This document shows, one piece after another, positions 1-10,700 of a stretch of 64,000 nucleotides of DNA. The stretch spans positions 2,160,449 to 2,224,448 of the forward strand of contig NC_026740.1 of NCBI RefSeq assembly GCF_000210295.1, written 5' to 3'. Both the position numbers and the translations under genes were made by a program. Each line of letters starts with the position of its first letter. Positions within the stretch are counted from its first letter, which is position 1. Under the pieces are notes generated by a model, which was given only the letters and a program-made list of their open reading frames with translations, did not search any database and was not told the origin of the DNA. This DNA is from Trypanosoma brucei gambiense DAL972. Its lineage: Eukaryota > Euglenozoa > Kinetoplastea > Trypanosomatida > Trypanosomatidae.

Positions 1-653
1 TTACTAATAGTCATTGCAGTGGCCGTCGTCGAGGCATTGCTTGTAGCGGTTCCTGAGGCTTCATCACCTCCATCATTATGACTATGGTCGCTGAACCCTT
101 CCCCCCTGCGGCCCTGCGTCTCATGCAGAGCCCTAACAACACCTCTCGTGTACGCTTGCAGGAACACTGTAGGACCTTGTGTTGCCTTTAGTTTACCTTC
201 CGACACTTGCTCCCACAACTCTCGTGCTGCCGTCTCAACGGTATTGGAACCCCTTCTATGAGGTCGTGAGAGTTCCTGAGTTAGGTGCTCGTGTGTTGCG
301 GCGTCGGGCACGACGAGAAGGTACTCAATTGCAAAGCGGTCGCTATTATCCCTCCGCAGTGACGGTGGTGGCGGCTCTAATGGGTCGTCAGACTGCGGCC
401 GAAGTCCGAAAGTAATCGAAACAGCTGGTGGTTGTGGAGGTTTGCGACCGCTGTCATCGCTCACTAAGATGGTTCCATACCGTGGCACGATGTAGAACTT
501 GTGTGGATTAGAGGCCTTGACCTTGAAAAGGACCACGCTGCGTGGCTGCTGAGCCGAGGCGGTGGCTGGGGCCCGCCACGTAAGAGTAACGATATTGTCC
601 ACAGACTCACCATCCGGAAAGTACAGACCGCTGCAGGACGCCACCAGTGCCAT
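1..653 (-). CDS. MSP (major sperm protein/VAP-like) domain protein, 3' end cut by window edge
   Basis: An ATG at 653 opens a frame that runs without a stop to the left edge (217 codons, incomplete). Residues about 20-115 look like an MSP/VAP beta-sandwich: a strand rich in V/L/T, then FKVKASNPHKFYIVPRYGTI at 43-62, the hallmark strand pair of MSP domains, and DRFAIEYLLV at 105-114. A loop rich in proline (residues 72-98) is inserted between strands. In other eukaryotes MSP/VAP domains bind FFAT-motif proteins at ER contact sites; whether this one does is inference. The tail after residue 170 is low-complexity (His/Asp/Gly/Thr/Ser) and no membrane anchor is seen in the visible part. On the minus strand a pyrimidine tract ends in AG at 668-669, giving a 14-nt leader that contains an out-of-frame ATG. 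The family call is fairly secure; the function is not. Confidence 0.7.
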   Translation of the reverse strand, partial: MALVASCSGLYFPDGESVDNIVTLTWRAPATASAQQPRSVVLFKVKASNPHKFYIVPRYGTILVSDDSGRKPPQPPAVSITFGLRPQSDDPLEPPPPSLRRDNSDRFAIEYLLVVPDAATHEHLTQELSRPHRRGSNTVETAARELWEQVSEGKLKATQGPTVFLQAYTRGVVRALHETQGRRGEGFSDHSHNDGGDEASGTATSNASTTATAMTIS

Positions 654-1498
654 TTTTAAGAAGCATGCTTAAGACGAAGGGAAAGAATAATGCGAAGACA
701 AATTAATGAGCACCAGTGTAAACATATGTTGGTACGTGCGCGGCAAACATCAGCGTAGATATGCGCTTACATGGCTGTTTGAAGGAACACAAAAGGAAAG
801 GCGTCAGCACAAATGCAGGTTGGACAAAGAGTGTGTAGACCGGTTAGGAAGTACCGCTTCGCAACATTAAGATGAAGGGCCCTGTGTGGAAGGCACCGGT
901 CAAAGGGGAAGGGATAGAGCAGCGGCAAGCTTCAACTCAACATAAACCCAAGCGGCTGCACACAGTGACAAAATATTCACCAGCCCCCTCAAGTAAACAC
1001 TTCACATGGGTAGAGAAGCGGGCAGCCTCATATCTCGTTCAAAATAGTTACAGAAACAATAGGATGGTGCAGCAGAAGGCGATTCAAGAGGGGTCGCTGC
1101 CTGTTCGCTTTTTTTCCCGTGACCACTGTGGAACTAACCTGACAGCTGGACACGGAACGACGACATCCGATAGCAGCGTTTCCCTCTTCACCATTTCCAT
1201 ACAAACTTCATCAACATCACTTATTGCCAACATAGGTTAAATGCACCACTTCAAGTAGCGTCCGCAAACAACATCGACCTTCAGTCGACAGGAGGGGAAA
1301 CTGGGGAGGTACCTGCCAGTAGTTGGATCCCACCCATTTGAGCGATCCGCTACATGCCAGTGTTAACTCACAAGAACGTGACTGTACCTGTGTTGTCCTA
1401 TATTCCCTCACTTCAAAGAGGGGAAAAAAGGGAGGAACTGCTGCAAAGAAAAGAAAAGGAGAGAACAACAAGAAAACAAACGGTCGGTTCACTGTTAT

Positions 1499-1538
<40 letters not shown>

Positions 1539-2462
1539 CTGCTCCGCTTCGTGGTGTTCGTGTTTTCCCATTTAATTTAGCCATCACTGGAGCTCATTGT
1601 GCATTGTTGCGGTGTGGCCGCTAGTCACTCATCGAAGACACTGCAAGGCTAACCAAAAGCTCACTAAAACGTGTAGATACTTATGACATACGCTGTATTC
1701 AAGGGGAAACTAATACACTCTCTATGGACAGATGCATACATATATAGAAATAAACAAATATACGATCTTTCATCCACCACCTTTCGTTTCCTCTCTTCTT
1801 TTCATCTGACTGCTCCGCAGCAGTCTCCATCGCTCACCGCGTCTTCTTTTTCAAACCCCTCACCATCCTTTCGCCCTGATTTGCCGGCCCCCAGGTCAGA
1901 TTTGTGAGATCGAAGGAAGATAAGCAAATGAACAAGCCAATAACCCCCTGATTCTTTGACCGGTACGCATGCTTGTGCATGCTCCGGTCCAAGCATGAGG
2001 GACATCATCCGCAACTCAGTAAACGCAGACGCACGCAATGATGTGATATCCGTGTGTAACGACACAGACTCATTTACGTACGCCCTTGTAATCTATACAT
2101 CATCCGGAGTCTGGGATTAGCGTTGGGAGTATGACAAACGAAGAGATAGCAATACAAGAAAAGGTTTGCGTGTCAGCGCATCACCTCCCCCTTCCCAAAC
2201 CAGAAAGGCCAACACCCCCCTCCGATGTTAAACCGCGATTCCACCTCCTTTCCCCTAACTTTGCGTTGTCCTTACTTTTCCTTTTCTCTATCTTTTTTCC
2301 ACTCCGCACGAAACTTTATAAGCTATCTCTTCACGGCCATTTCGAATCCTCAGCCATGCCGTTTCCCCTCGACAACTCTTCCTCAACCTATCCACAAAGG
2401 CAGGCGTATACACAAAGTGCCCGTCCATCTCTTCATAAAGTCGTACTGTTTCCCACCACTGC
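654..2462. other. Intergenic region, CRK2 to MSP gene
   Basis: About 1.8 kb between two minus-strand genes. It should hold the CRK2 3'UTR and the upstream pyrimidine tract of the MSP gene. It contains an (AC)18 microsatellite at 1501-1536, which reads as GT on the transcribed sense strand. Short open frames on both strands have no recognisable domain, and I see no RNA gene. Confidence 0.6.
1501..1536. repeat. (AC)18 dinucleotide microsatellite
   Basis: Eighteen uninterrupted AC units directly visible in the plus strand, within the untranslated region downstream of CRK2. Confidence 0.95.
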
Positions 2463-3500
2463 TTAAGCTCCGTTGAACCGCATCAACTTTTCCACTTCTT
2501 CCTCACGCACCTCATCAAAGTATGAGTGTTGAAGAGCCTCATAAGCGGTTATACGTTCCCTCGGGTTGTAGCACAGCATGCGCCGCAGTAAATCTACACC
2601 GTCGTCGTCCAACGCGGGAACTGCAGTGCGCAGTGGCTTCGCGGTCCACCGCGGGAAGTTAACGTTGTGGTGGGGTAGCGATGTGACGCCGCGCCAAGTT
2701 GCCTCCGTCGGTGTGCCGAGCAACTGGAATATGGAAAAGAGCTGATTGATGGCGGTATCCCCCGCGAAGAGCGACCTGCGACGGGCAAGTTCAGCAAAGA
2801 CACACCCCATCGACCACACATCCACAGCGGGGAGGTACTGTTTGTCCCCAAGGAGCACCTCGGGGGCACGGTACCACAGCGTCATAACCTCCGTTGTGTA
2901 TGTCTGCAGGGGCACACGGAAGGCACGACCAAGTCCAAAATCGGCAAGTTTCACGACAGACTCCTTGCGGTCAATAAGAATATTGCTTGGCTTAATGTCA
3001 CGGTGGACGAAGCGGCGACTGTGGCACTCATGCAAGCCAAGAAGCAGCTGAAACATGATACGACGAAGCTTGCCGCCAACGAAGGCGGTGTTCCGTTGCT
3101 TCAGCATCCCTTGCAAGTCTTGCTCCATGTATTCAAATATGAGCAACAGCTTCGCCTCATGCAGTACCACATCGAGAAGCCGTACCACGTATGGGTGATT
3201 CAGTTCGCGTAGCAGTGATACCTCGCGGACGGCGGTGGAAGGTACGCCGCCGTCGTTTACGATAAGCGGGATCCGCTTCATAGCTACAGTGCGGCCGGTA
3301 AAGTTGTCGTGGCACTTGTACACAATACCGTAGGAACCTTCACCAACCTTCTCTATTCGGCTATACCGGTCCGGGGTGGACGTACCTCGGAGCGGGGCGG
3401 GGCGCAGCGAGCGCGGCACGAAAGAAGCAGGGCCAGCAGAAGGAAGTGGTCGCAGCGAACCATCACATGCCGTCTGTCCTTCCTGCACCTGCACCTGCAT
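2463..3500 (-). CDS. CRK2: Cdc2-related protein kinase, probably CRK2
   Basis: 345 residues starting at ATG 3500. It is a complete CDK-type serine/threonine kinase with a 45-residue basic, proline-containing N-terminal extension. Visible motifs: glycine loop GEGSYG at 53-58 with the Ser56-Tyr57 pair equivalent to Thr14-Tyr15 of CDK2; catalytic Lys75; cyclin-binding helix PSTAVRE at 87-93 (one change from PSTAIRE); HRDIKPSN at 166-173; DFG at 187-189; and a T-loop Thr202 in the YTTEV context, equivalent to CDK2 Thr160. Such kinases need a cyclin partner and control cell-cycle steps; in T. brucei CRK2 has been linked to G1 progression. I name it CRK2 from the length and extension as remembered. 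The CDK assignment is certain, the paralogue number less so. Confidence 0.9.
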   Translation of the reverse strand: MQVQVQEGQTACDGSLRPLPSAGPASFVPRSLRPAPLRGTSTPDRYSRIEKVGEGSYGIVYKCHDNFTGRTVAMKRIPLIVNDGGVPSTAVREVSLLRELNHPYVVRLLDVVLHEAKLLLIFEYMEQDLQGMLKQRNTAFVGGKLRRIMFQLLLGLHECHSRRFVHRDIKPSNILIDRKESVVKLADFGLGRAFRVPLQTYTTEVMTLWYRAPEVLLGDKQYLPAVDVWSMGCVFAELARRRSLFAGDTAINQLFSIFQLLGTPTEATWRGVTSLPHHNVNFPRWTAKPLRTAVPALDDDGVDLLRRMLCYNPRERITAYEALQHSYFDEVREEEVEKLMRFNGA

Positions 3501-4321
3501 CGTGGGGAAGGGGATGGAGAGTCAGAGTCTTGATGCAAAAACCTGTGGATCCGGCTCCTTGTCCACGAGTGTGAGCGTTTTTTTCCCCTACCCAATCCCT
3601 GTTCCTCCTTCTCACCCTGTATGTGTTTGTTCACTTGCTGCTAGTCTACCGCGCCGACACGTGTGGTCCCAAGAATTATGCGCCCCTTTTGCTCCTTTTC
3701 GACACACTAGCTAGTCACTTGCGGGCAACACTCCCCACGTTATGCTTTCGTACCCAACGACGGCAGCGTATTGTCCTTACAAGCTAACCCGTAAACCTTC
3801 CTTGTTTTTTTTCCCCTCACAGATGGTATGACAAAAAGAGCACTTGGGAAACAAAGGCAGTTCCCGAGTGAACGAAGGCAGAAGCAAAAATATAATGGCA
3901 GGGGTAACCTTACGACTTTCTTCACCCTTACTGCTGGTTGTTTCCTCTACCTGGTGGCCACTGAGGAGGGAATAAGATGGGGGGAGCTGAGGAGAACGAA
4001 ATGGAAGGGCAACAAACACGTTAACTTGCAAATACCTGCGGGACGCACGAACTTCGTTGCAAAGCATCAGCCATCCGCCGTCACACGTCTGCATCTCAGA
4101 GGCACCGGTACTGTTACTGCTGTACTGGCGTGCATCCTCACGACGGATACATAAATATACGCTTGGTCGCTAGGTCTCGGTAGCTGGTAGGTGCCATTCC
4201 GCATCTGATCGCATACTTCATATAAAGCCTACGGGGAAAACGCGTGTCCTCTGTGCATTTTTCTCCCTTCGCCGCGCCCAAACGGCCATCGTCCAGCCCG
4301 TTCACCGCACTCATTGACATA
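3501..4321. other. Intergenic region, LSm gene to CRK2
   Basis: About 820 bp expected to hold the LSm 3'UTR and the CRK2 splice-acceptor region. Sense-strand pyrimidine-rich segments are present. Open frames on either strand are short, overlap each other and carry no domain, so I call no gene here. Confidence 0.6.
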
Positions 4322-4597
4322 TCAGTTAACCTGATACGATTGGGGAGCGAGAGTAATTGTTCTGATCTGCTCCCCCCGGATGAAGCGAAGGGATGCCGGT
4401 GCCGCCCCCTCGATTGACGGCAGGTGCCCCGTAGTGCTCCAATCCTTCAGCATGATGTTGCAATGGTCGTCCACCGCCAGTAGTGTACCAGAAGTTGTCT
4501 CTCTATTCACGGTGTGCACGCGGACGGGGCAGTCCACGCTCTGCAGCAGAAACACGAAGGGATCCATGGCTTCAAACAGGGCGCGAGAAGTTTGCAT
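4322..4597 (-). CDS. Sm-like (LSm) protein, LSm3/SmD2-like
   Basis: 91 residues from ATG 4597 (the codon just upstream is GTG). A second in-frame ATG at 4567 would give an 81-residue protein beginning MDPFVFLLQ. The Sm fold shows in both motifs: Sm1 ends in a segment with the GTLLAVDDHCNIMLKD pattern (conserved Asp-His-Cys-Asn near the RNA-binding loop), and Sm2 appears as the FIRGEQIRTITL strand with the near-invariant Arg-Gly. About 20 residues separate the motifs, as in LSm3 and SmD2. LSm proteins form seven-membered rings on U6 snRNA or on decaying mRNA. The exact ring position is not settled from sequence alone; LSm3 is my best guess. It lies in a minus-strand cluster, so it should be matured from a polycistronic transcript. 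Confidence 0.75.
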   Translation of the reverse strand: MQTSRALFEAMDPFVFLLQSVDCPVRVHTVNRETTSGTLLAVDDHCNIMLKDWSTTGHLPSIEGAAPASLRFIRGEQIRTITLAPQSYQVN

Positions 4598-5292
4598 CAC
4601 ACGCGATCGGCAATGGAAGGATAAGAGCGCGAAAAAAGATTAAAAAGATAAAATACGGAAAGAATCAGCATTTCAATGGGAAACGAAAATCGTTGTTAAC
4701 GGTAGCCAAGGAGTCAGAGGGGACCAATTGAAGTCAGCGGGGTGGGGTGGGGGGCGGAGAAAAATAAGGTAAAAAGATGGGGCAAAACGAGGCTTGCTCA
4801 AGACAAGAAGACACAAAGAGGGAAGCGCGCGTGGACAAATGGAAATGACGAAAGAGGCGACGACACATCTACTCAACTTCGTAAACCTCATCTAGTGCCC
4901 TTCATCTGCGGCTTCATCAAGCAGTAAAAAGAGCACAGTGCACCTTTACGCTGCGCATCGTTCCACCCGGTTAGCACCTGGGAGCGAAGTGCCCCTGCCG
5001 GTCCGGCCACAACTCCTTTTCTAACCTTCTTTCTGCCATTCCTCCTGCTTTCCCTCTCTAAGAGGCTGTTACATGAGGGCTCGACAGGAATCACATCTCG
5101 AAAGAAGGCGACGCAGCGAACACCAAAGCAACAATGGGACAATCCCAACGCATCTCCTTTTTCAGCTTCGTGGAGGATTTGCATGTTCATGAGACTGCTT
5201 ATGAAAAAAAAAAAGGAGTAATGACACAACACAGGGGGCAAAGCAGGGGAGGGACAAACCCTTCCTCCTTCCCTCACACACACCTATTGCAC
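4598..5292. other. Intergenic region between repeat-protein gene and LSm gene
   Basis: About 700 bp, purine-rich on the plus strand (pyrimidine-rich on the sense strand at 4600-4860), consistent with 3'UTR plus splice-acceptor tracts. No gene seen. Confidence 0.6.
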
Positions 5293-7704
5293 TTATCGCA
5301 CTTCGGAAAGTGACGCAACCCACTTGGCGGCATCCCCTACCATCTCCTCCAACAGATTTTCAAGAGCATGACCTAACACCAACTGCGTGATTCCTGCACG
5401 GCGACTGTCCATGCCGAGTGTACCGGCACGACTTCCTGCATAGCACGGCGATCCCAGAGACCTTTGAGTCCCAGAATTCCCCAGACCATCTTCTCCACCT
5501 ACCGCCAAAAGCGATGCAGACGCTGAAGATGATAAGGCCCCATTACCGTCGTTACGCTCGAAAAGATTCTCGCGCAACCGCGCCTCACAGTAAAAGTCCT
5601 CCGCATTGTTGGTGCCCTTGCGCACCAGCTCTGTATAATGGTATGCAAGAAATCGAATATCACTGGGTTGTAGCCTCCCAAAGAGGCACTGTGGGGAGAC
5701 GAGGCCAGCCGACCGTGACAGAGCCTCCTCTGAGGATAGAAAGGCTTCCTCATACCAAACGAACTCGTCCAGTCGCTGCAACTTCTCCCTTGAGGCCACT
5801 GTGATATAGTCGGAGGCTAGCCTTTCAGCCAAAGCACTGAGGCCCGCACGCCATTCTCCGGACAGCCCCCCCTCCCCCATCGCCGCAGCGGCAACCGAAA
5901 TAATACTTTGGCTTAAAGTGCTCTCAATTGTTGAATAGGAAAGCAGACCGGGATGCGCTAAAGCCTCCAATGCCGTCCCCGCTCCCTCTACCAAGTAGTT
6001 GATAACAGAATCTACCATGAACGCAGTGAACCGCTTCTCACAATTTCCAGCGTGCGCACTATACAGCAAAGAGGGGTCTGAAGGCGTAACCGTACCACTG
6101 TGCTCACCTTGCTTTTCAACTAAACGATTGGGACCACCCTCAGCAATAGACAACTCTACCACTGAATATATAGAAGGTGACTCACTAGAACCACTGATTA
6201 CGCAATCAACAGACGCAACACCACCACCATTTAATTCGCCGACACAACTAAGCGTACCCTGGGTACCACAGTCGGGGCTTGGCAATGCACAGCTTCCGTA
6301 CAACGTAGAGCTCCCGCCATGATAAAACTCAGAAGTTCCGGAAGAACAAACATCGTTATTAATCAGCATAGCAACGGTACTTATTCCGCTCGACAACACG
6401 TATTCCGTCACAGCCTCAGCAGCACCAACACAAGCTTCACCTCCACGAAAAGTATCCAGCAACGACATAGACATCACAGATTCCAACTCACCGCTATAGG
6501 CCACATCATCAACGACACAACCAAAACTACAAACACCACCACAACAAACAGATGTAGCATCTTCGAAGCACTCTGATATCAAATTTACACACAAAGAACG
6601 CAAGCAATCAATAATAAAAAGCTTATCACCAAACACTGCCGCCCCTTCACCATCAACCCCCAACTGTTCATCCTCTTCAGTCTTGAGACGAGATTCCTCT
6701 TCAGCTTCTAGACGGGCGTCTTCCATTGCACGCGCACTGGCAATATGCCGTGAGAAGGCATCATTAAGGCTTTGCCTTATTATGTCGTCAGAGAGGGTTC
6801 TCACACGATCGATAATGTGTTCTTTACCTTCTAAGAGAGTAACAGCCTCTTCTTCAGCCTTGAAACGAGCTTCCTCTTCAGCCTTGAGACGAGCTTCCTC
6901 TTCAGCCTTGAGACGAGCTTCCTCTTCAGCCTTGAGACGAGCTTCCTCTTCAGCCTTGAAACGAGCTTCCTCTTCAGCCTTGAAACGAGCTTCCTCTTCA
7001 GCCTTGAGACGAGCTTCCTCTTCAGCTTCTAGACGGGCGTCTTCCATTGCACGCGCACTGGCAATATGCCGTGAGAAGGCATCATTAAGGCTTTGCCTTA
7101 TTATGTCGTCAGAGAGGGCTCTCACACGATCGATAATGTGTTCTTTACCTTCTAAGAGAGTAACAGCCTCTTCTTCAGCCTTGAGACGAGCTTCCTCTTC
7201 AGCCTTGAGACGAGCTTCCTCTTCAGCCTTGAGACGAGCTTCCTCTTCAGCCTTGAGACGAGCTTCCTCTTCAGCCTTGAAACGAGCTTCCTCTTCAGCC
7301 TTGAAACGAGCTTCCTCTTCAGCCTTGAGACGAGCTTCCTCTTCAGCCTTGAAACGAGCTTCCTCTTCAGCCTTGAGACGAGCTTCCTCTTCAGCCTTGA
7401 AACGAGCTTCCTCTTCAGCCTTGAAACGAGCTTCCTCTTCAGCCTTGAGACGAGCTTCCTCTTCAGCCTTGAGACGAGCTTCCTCTTCAGCCTTGAGACG
7501 AGCTTCCTCTTCAGCCTTGAGACGAGCTTCCTCTTCAGCCTTGAGACGAGCTTCCTCTTCAGCCTTGAGACGAGCTTCCTCTTCAGCCTTGAAACGAGCT
7601 TCCTCTTCAGCCTTGAAACGAGCTTCCTCTTCAGCCTTGAAACGAGCTTCCTTTTCAGCCTTGAGACGAGCTTCCTCTTCAGCTTCTAGACGGGCGTCTT
7701 CCAT
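5293..7704 (-). CDS. Giant coiled-coil repeat protein, C-terminal part (after apparent frameshift)
   Basis: This frame of at least 803 codons continues the same protein as the gene ending at 7686, displaced by one nucleotide near 7750; its first ATG (7704) is inside the repeat and is unlikely to be a real start. Residues 1-340 are 9-residue repeats of the E-A-R-[LF]-K-A-E-E-E type with two more copies of the interspersed VTLLEGKEHIIDRVRALS module. After about residue 345 the sequence becomes unique, rich in Ser, Gly and Cys, and ends with an amphipathic helix (ALENLLEEMVGDAAKWVASL). Just inside the unique part, a stretch with IIDCLRSLCVNLISECFEDA looks like a diverged copy of the module. I do not recognise a named protein. 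The repeat should form a long charged helix or coiled coil, as in trypanosome cytoskeletal proteins, but that role is inference. Confidence 0.75.
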   Translation of the reverse strand: MEDARLEAEEEARLKAEKEARFKAEEEARFKAEEEARFKAEEEARLKAEEEARLKAEEEARLKAEEEARLKAEEEARLKAEEEARLKAEEEARFKAEEEARFKAEEEARLKAEEEARFKAEEEARLKAEEEARFKAEEEARFKAEEEARLKAEEEARLKAEEEARLKAEEEARLKAEEEAVTLLEGKEHIIDRVRALSDDIIRQSLNDAFSRHIASARAMEDARLEAEEEARLKAEEEARFKAEEEARFKAEEEARLKAEEEARLKAEEEARLKAEEEARFKAEEEAVTLLEGKEHIIDRVRTLSDDIIRQSLNDAFSRHIASARAMEDARLEAEEESRLKTEEDEQLGVDGEGAAVFGDKLFIIDCLRSLCVNLISECFEDATSVCCGGVCSFGCVVDDVAYSGELESVMSMSLLDTFRGGEACVGAAEAVTEYVLSSGISTVAMLINNDVCSSGTSEFYHGGSSTLYGSCALPSPDCGTQGTLSCVGELNGGGVASVDCVISGSSESPSIYSVVELSIAEGGPNRLVEKQGEHSGTVTPSDPSLLYSAHAGNCEKRFTAFMVDSVINYLVEGAGTALEALAHPGLLSYSTIESTLSQSIISVAAAAMGEGGLSGEWRAGLSALAERLASDYITVASREKLQRLDEFVWYEEAFLSSEEALSRSAGLVSPQCLFGRLQPSDIRFLAYHYTELVRKGTNNAEDFYCEARLRENLFERNDGNGALSSSASASLLAVGGEDGLGNSGTQRSLGSPCYAGSRAGTLGMDSRRAGITQLVLGHALENLLEEMVGDAAKWVASLSEVR

Positions 7705-10700
7705 TGCACGCGCACTGGCAATATGCCGTGAGAAGGCATCATTAAGGCTTGCCTTATTATGTCGTCAGAGAGGGCTCTCACACGATCGATGATGTGTTCT
7801 TTACCTTCTAAGAGAGTAACAGCTTCTTCTTCAGCCTTGAGACGAGCTTCCTCTTCAGCCTTGAGACGAGCTTCCTCTTCAGCCTTGAGACGAGCTTCCT
7901 CTTCAGCCTTGAGACGAGCTTCCTCTTCAGCCTTGAAACGAGCTTCCTCTTCAGCCTTGAGACGAGCTTCCTCTTCAGCCTTGAGACGAGCTTCCTCTTC
8001 AGCCTTGAAACGAGCTTCCTCTTCAGCCTTGAGACGAGCTTCCTCTTCAGCCTTGAAACGAGCTTCCTCTTCAGCCTTGAAACGAGCTTCCTCTTCAGCC
8101 TTGAGACGAGCTTCCTCTTCAGCCTTGAAACGAGCTTCCTCTTCAGCCTTGAAACGAGCTTCCTCTTCGGCCTTGAGACGAGCTTCCTCTTCAGCTTCTA
8201 GACGGGCGTCTTCCATTGCACGCGCACTGGCAATATGCCGTGAGAAGGCATCATTAAGGCTTTGCCTTATTATGTCGTCAGAGAGGGCTCTCACACGATC
8301 GATAATGTGTTCTTTACCTTCTAAGAGAGTAACAGCCTCTTCTTCAGCCTTGAAACGAGCTTCCTCTTCAGCCTTGAAACGAGCTTCCTCTTCAGCCTTA
8401 AAACGAGCTTCCTCTTCAGCCTTGAGACGAGCTTCCTCTTCAGCCTTGAAACGAGCTTCCTCTTCAGCCTTGAAACGAGCTTCCTCTTCAGCCTTGAAAC
8501 GAGCTTCCTCTTCAGCCTTGAGACGAGCTTCCTCTTCAGCCTTGAGACGAGCTTCCTCTTCAGCCTTGAGACGAGCTTCCTCTTCAGCCTTGAAACGAGC
8601 TTCCTCTTCGGCCTTGAGACGAGCTTCCTCTTCAGCCTTGAAACGAGCTTCCTTTTCAGCCTTGAGACGAGATTCCTCTTCAGCTTCTAGACGGGCGTCT
8701 TCCATTGCACGCGCACTGGCAATATGCCGTGAGAAGGCATCATTAAGGCTTTGCCTTATTATGTCGTCAGAGAGGGCTCTCACACGATCGATAATGTGTT
8801 CTTTACCTTCTAAGAGAGTAACAGCCTCTTCTTCAGCCTTGAGACGAGCTTCCTCTTCAGCCTTGAAACGAGATTCCTCTTCAGCTTCTAGACGGGCGTC
8901 TTCCATTGCACGCGCACTGGCAATATGCCGTGAGAAGGCATCATTAAGGCTTTGCCTTATTATGTCGTCAGAGAGGGCTCTCACACGATCGATAATGTGT
9001 TCTTTACCTTCTAAGAGAGTAACAGCCTCTTCTTCAGCCTTGAGACGAGCTTCCTCTTCAGCCTTGAGACGAGCTTCCTCTTCAGCCTTGAGACGAGCTT
9101 CCTCTTCAGCCTTGAAACGAGCTTCCTCTTCAGCCTTGAAACGAGCTTCCTCTTCAGCCTTGAGACGAGCTTCCTCTTCAGCCTTGAAACGAGCTTCCTC
9201 TTCAGCCTTGAAACGAGCTTCCTCTTCAGCCTTGAGACGAGCTTCCTCTTCAGCCTTGAGTCTCGCCTCTTCTTCAGCTTTGAGTCTCGCCTCTTCTTCA
9301 GCTCTGAGTCTCGCCTCTTCTTCAGCTTTGAGTCTCGCCTCTTCTTCAGCTCTGAGTCTCGCCTCTTCTTCAGCTTTGAGTCTCGCCTCTTCTTCAGCTT
9401 TGAGTCTCGCCTCTTCTTCAGCTTTGAGTCTCGCCTCTTCTTCAGCTTTGAGACGAGCCTCTTCTTCAGCTTTGAGTCTCGCCTCTTCTTCAGCTCTGAG
9501 TCTCGCCTCTTCTTCAGCTTTGATTCGTGCCTCTTCTTCAGCTTTGAGTTTCGCCTCTTCTTCAGCTTTGAGTCTCGCCTCTTCTTCAGCTCTGAGTTTC
9601 GCCTCTTCTTCAGCTTTTATTCGTGCCTCTTCTTCAGCTTTGAGTTTCGCCTCTTCTTCAGCTCTGATTCGTGCCTCTTCTTCAGCTTTGATTCGTGCCT
9701 CTTCTTCAGCTCTGAGTTTCGCCTCTTCTTCAGCTTTGAGTCTCGCCTCTTCTTCAGCTCTGATTCGTGCCTCTTCTTCAGCCTTGAAACGAGCTTCCTC
9801 TTCAGCCTTGAGACGAGCTTCCTCTTCAGCCTTGAGACGAGCTTCCTCTTCAGCCTTGAAACGAGCTTCCTTTTCAGCCTTGAGACGAGATTCCTCTTCA
9901 GCTTCTAGACGGGCGTCTTCCATTGCACGCGCACTGGCAATATGCCGTGAGAAGGCATCATTAAGGCTTTGCCTTATTATGTCGTCAGAGAGGGCTCTCA
10001 CACGATCGATAATGTGTTCTTTACCTTCTAAGAGAGTAACAGCCTCTTCTTCAGCCTTGAAACGAGCTTCCTCTTCAGCCTTGAGACGAGCTTCCTCTTC
10101 AGCCTTGAGACGAGCTTCCTCTTCAGCCTTAAAACGAGCTTCCTCTTCAGCCTTGAGACGAGCTTCCTCTTCAGCCTTGAAACGAGCTTCCTCTTCAGCC
10201 TTGAAACGAGCTTCCTCTTCAGCCTTGAAACGAGCTTCCTCTTCAGCCTTGAGACGAGCTTCCTCTTCAGCCTTGAGACGAGCTTCCTCTTCAGCCTTGA
10301 AACGAGCTTCCTCTTCGGCCTTGAGACGAGCTTCCTCTTCAGCCTTGAAACGAGCTTCCTCTTCAGCCTTGAGACGAGATTCCTCTTCAGCTTCTAGACG
10401 GGCGTCTTCCATTGCACGCGCACTGGCAATATGCCGTGAGAAGGCATCATTAAGGCTTTGCCTTATTATGTCGTCAGAGAGGGCTCTCACACGATCGATA
10501 ATGTGTTCTTTACCTTCTAAGAGAGTAACAGCCTCTTCTTCAGCCTTGAGACGAGCTTCCTCTTCAGCCTTGAGACGAGCTTCCTCTTCAGCCTTGAGAC
10601 GAGCTTCCTCTTCAGCCTTGAAACGAGCTTCCTCTTCAGCCTTGAAACGAGCTTCCTCTTCAGCCTTGAGACGAGCTTCCTCTTCAGCCTTGAAACGAGC

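Noticed and set aside
6683..7792. 369-codon plus-strand open frame
   Set aside because: Same antisense repeat artefact as above.
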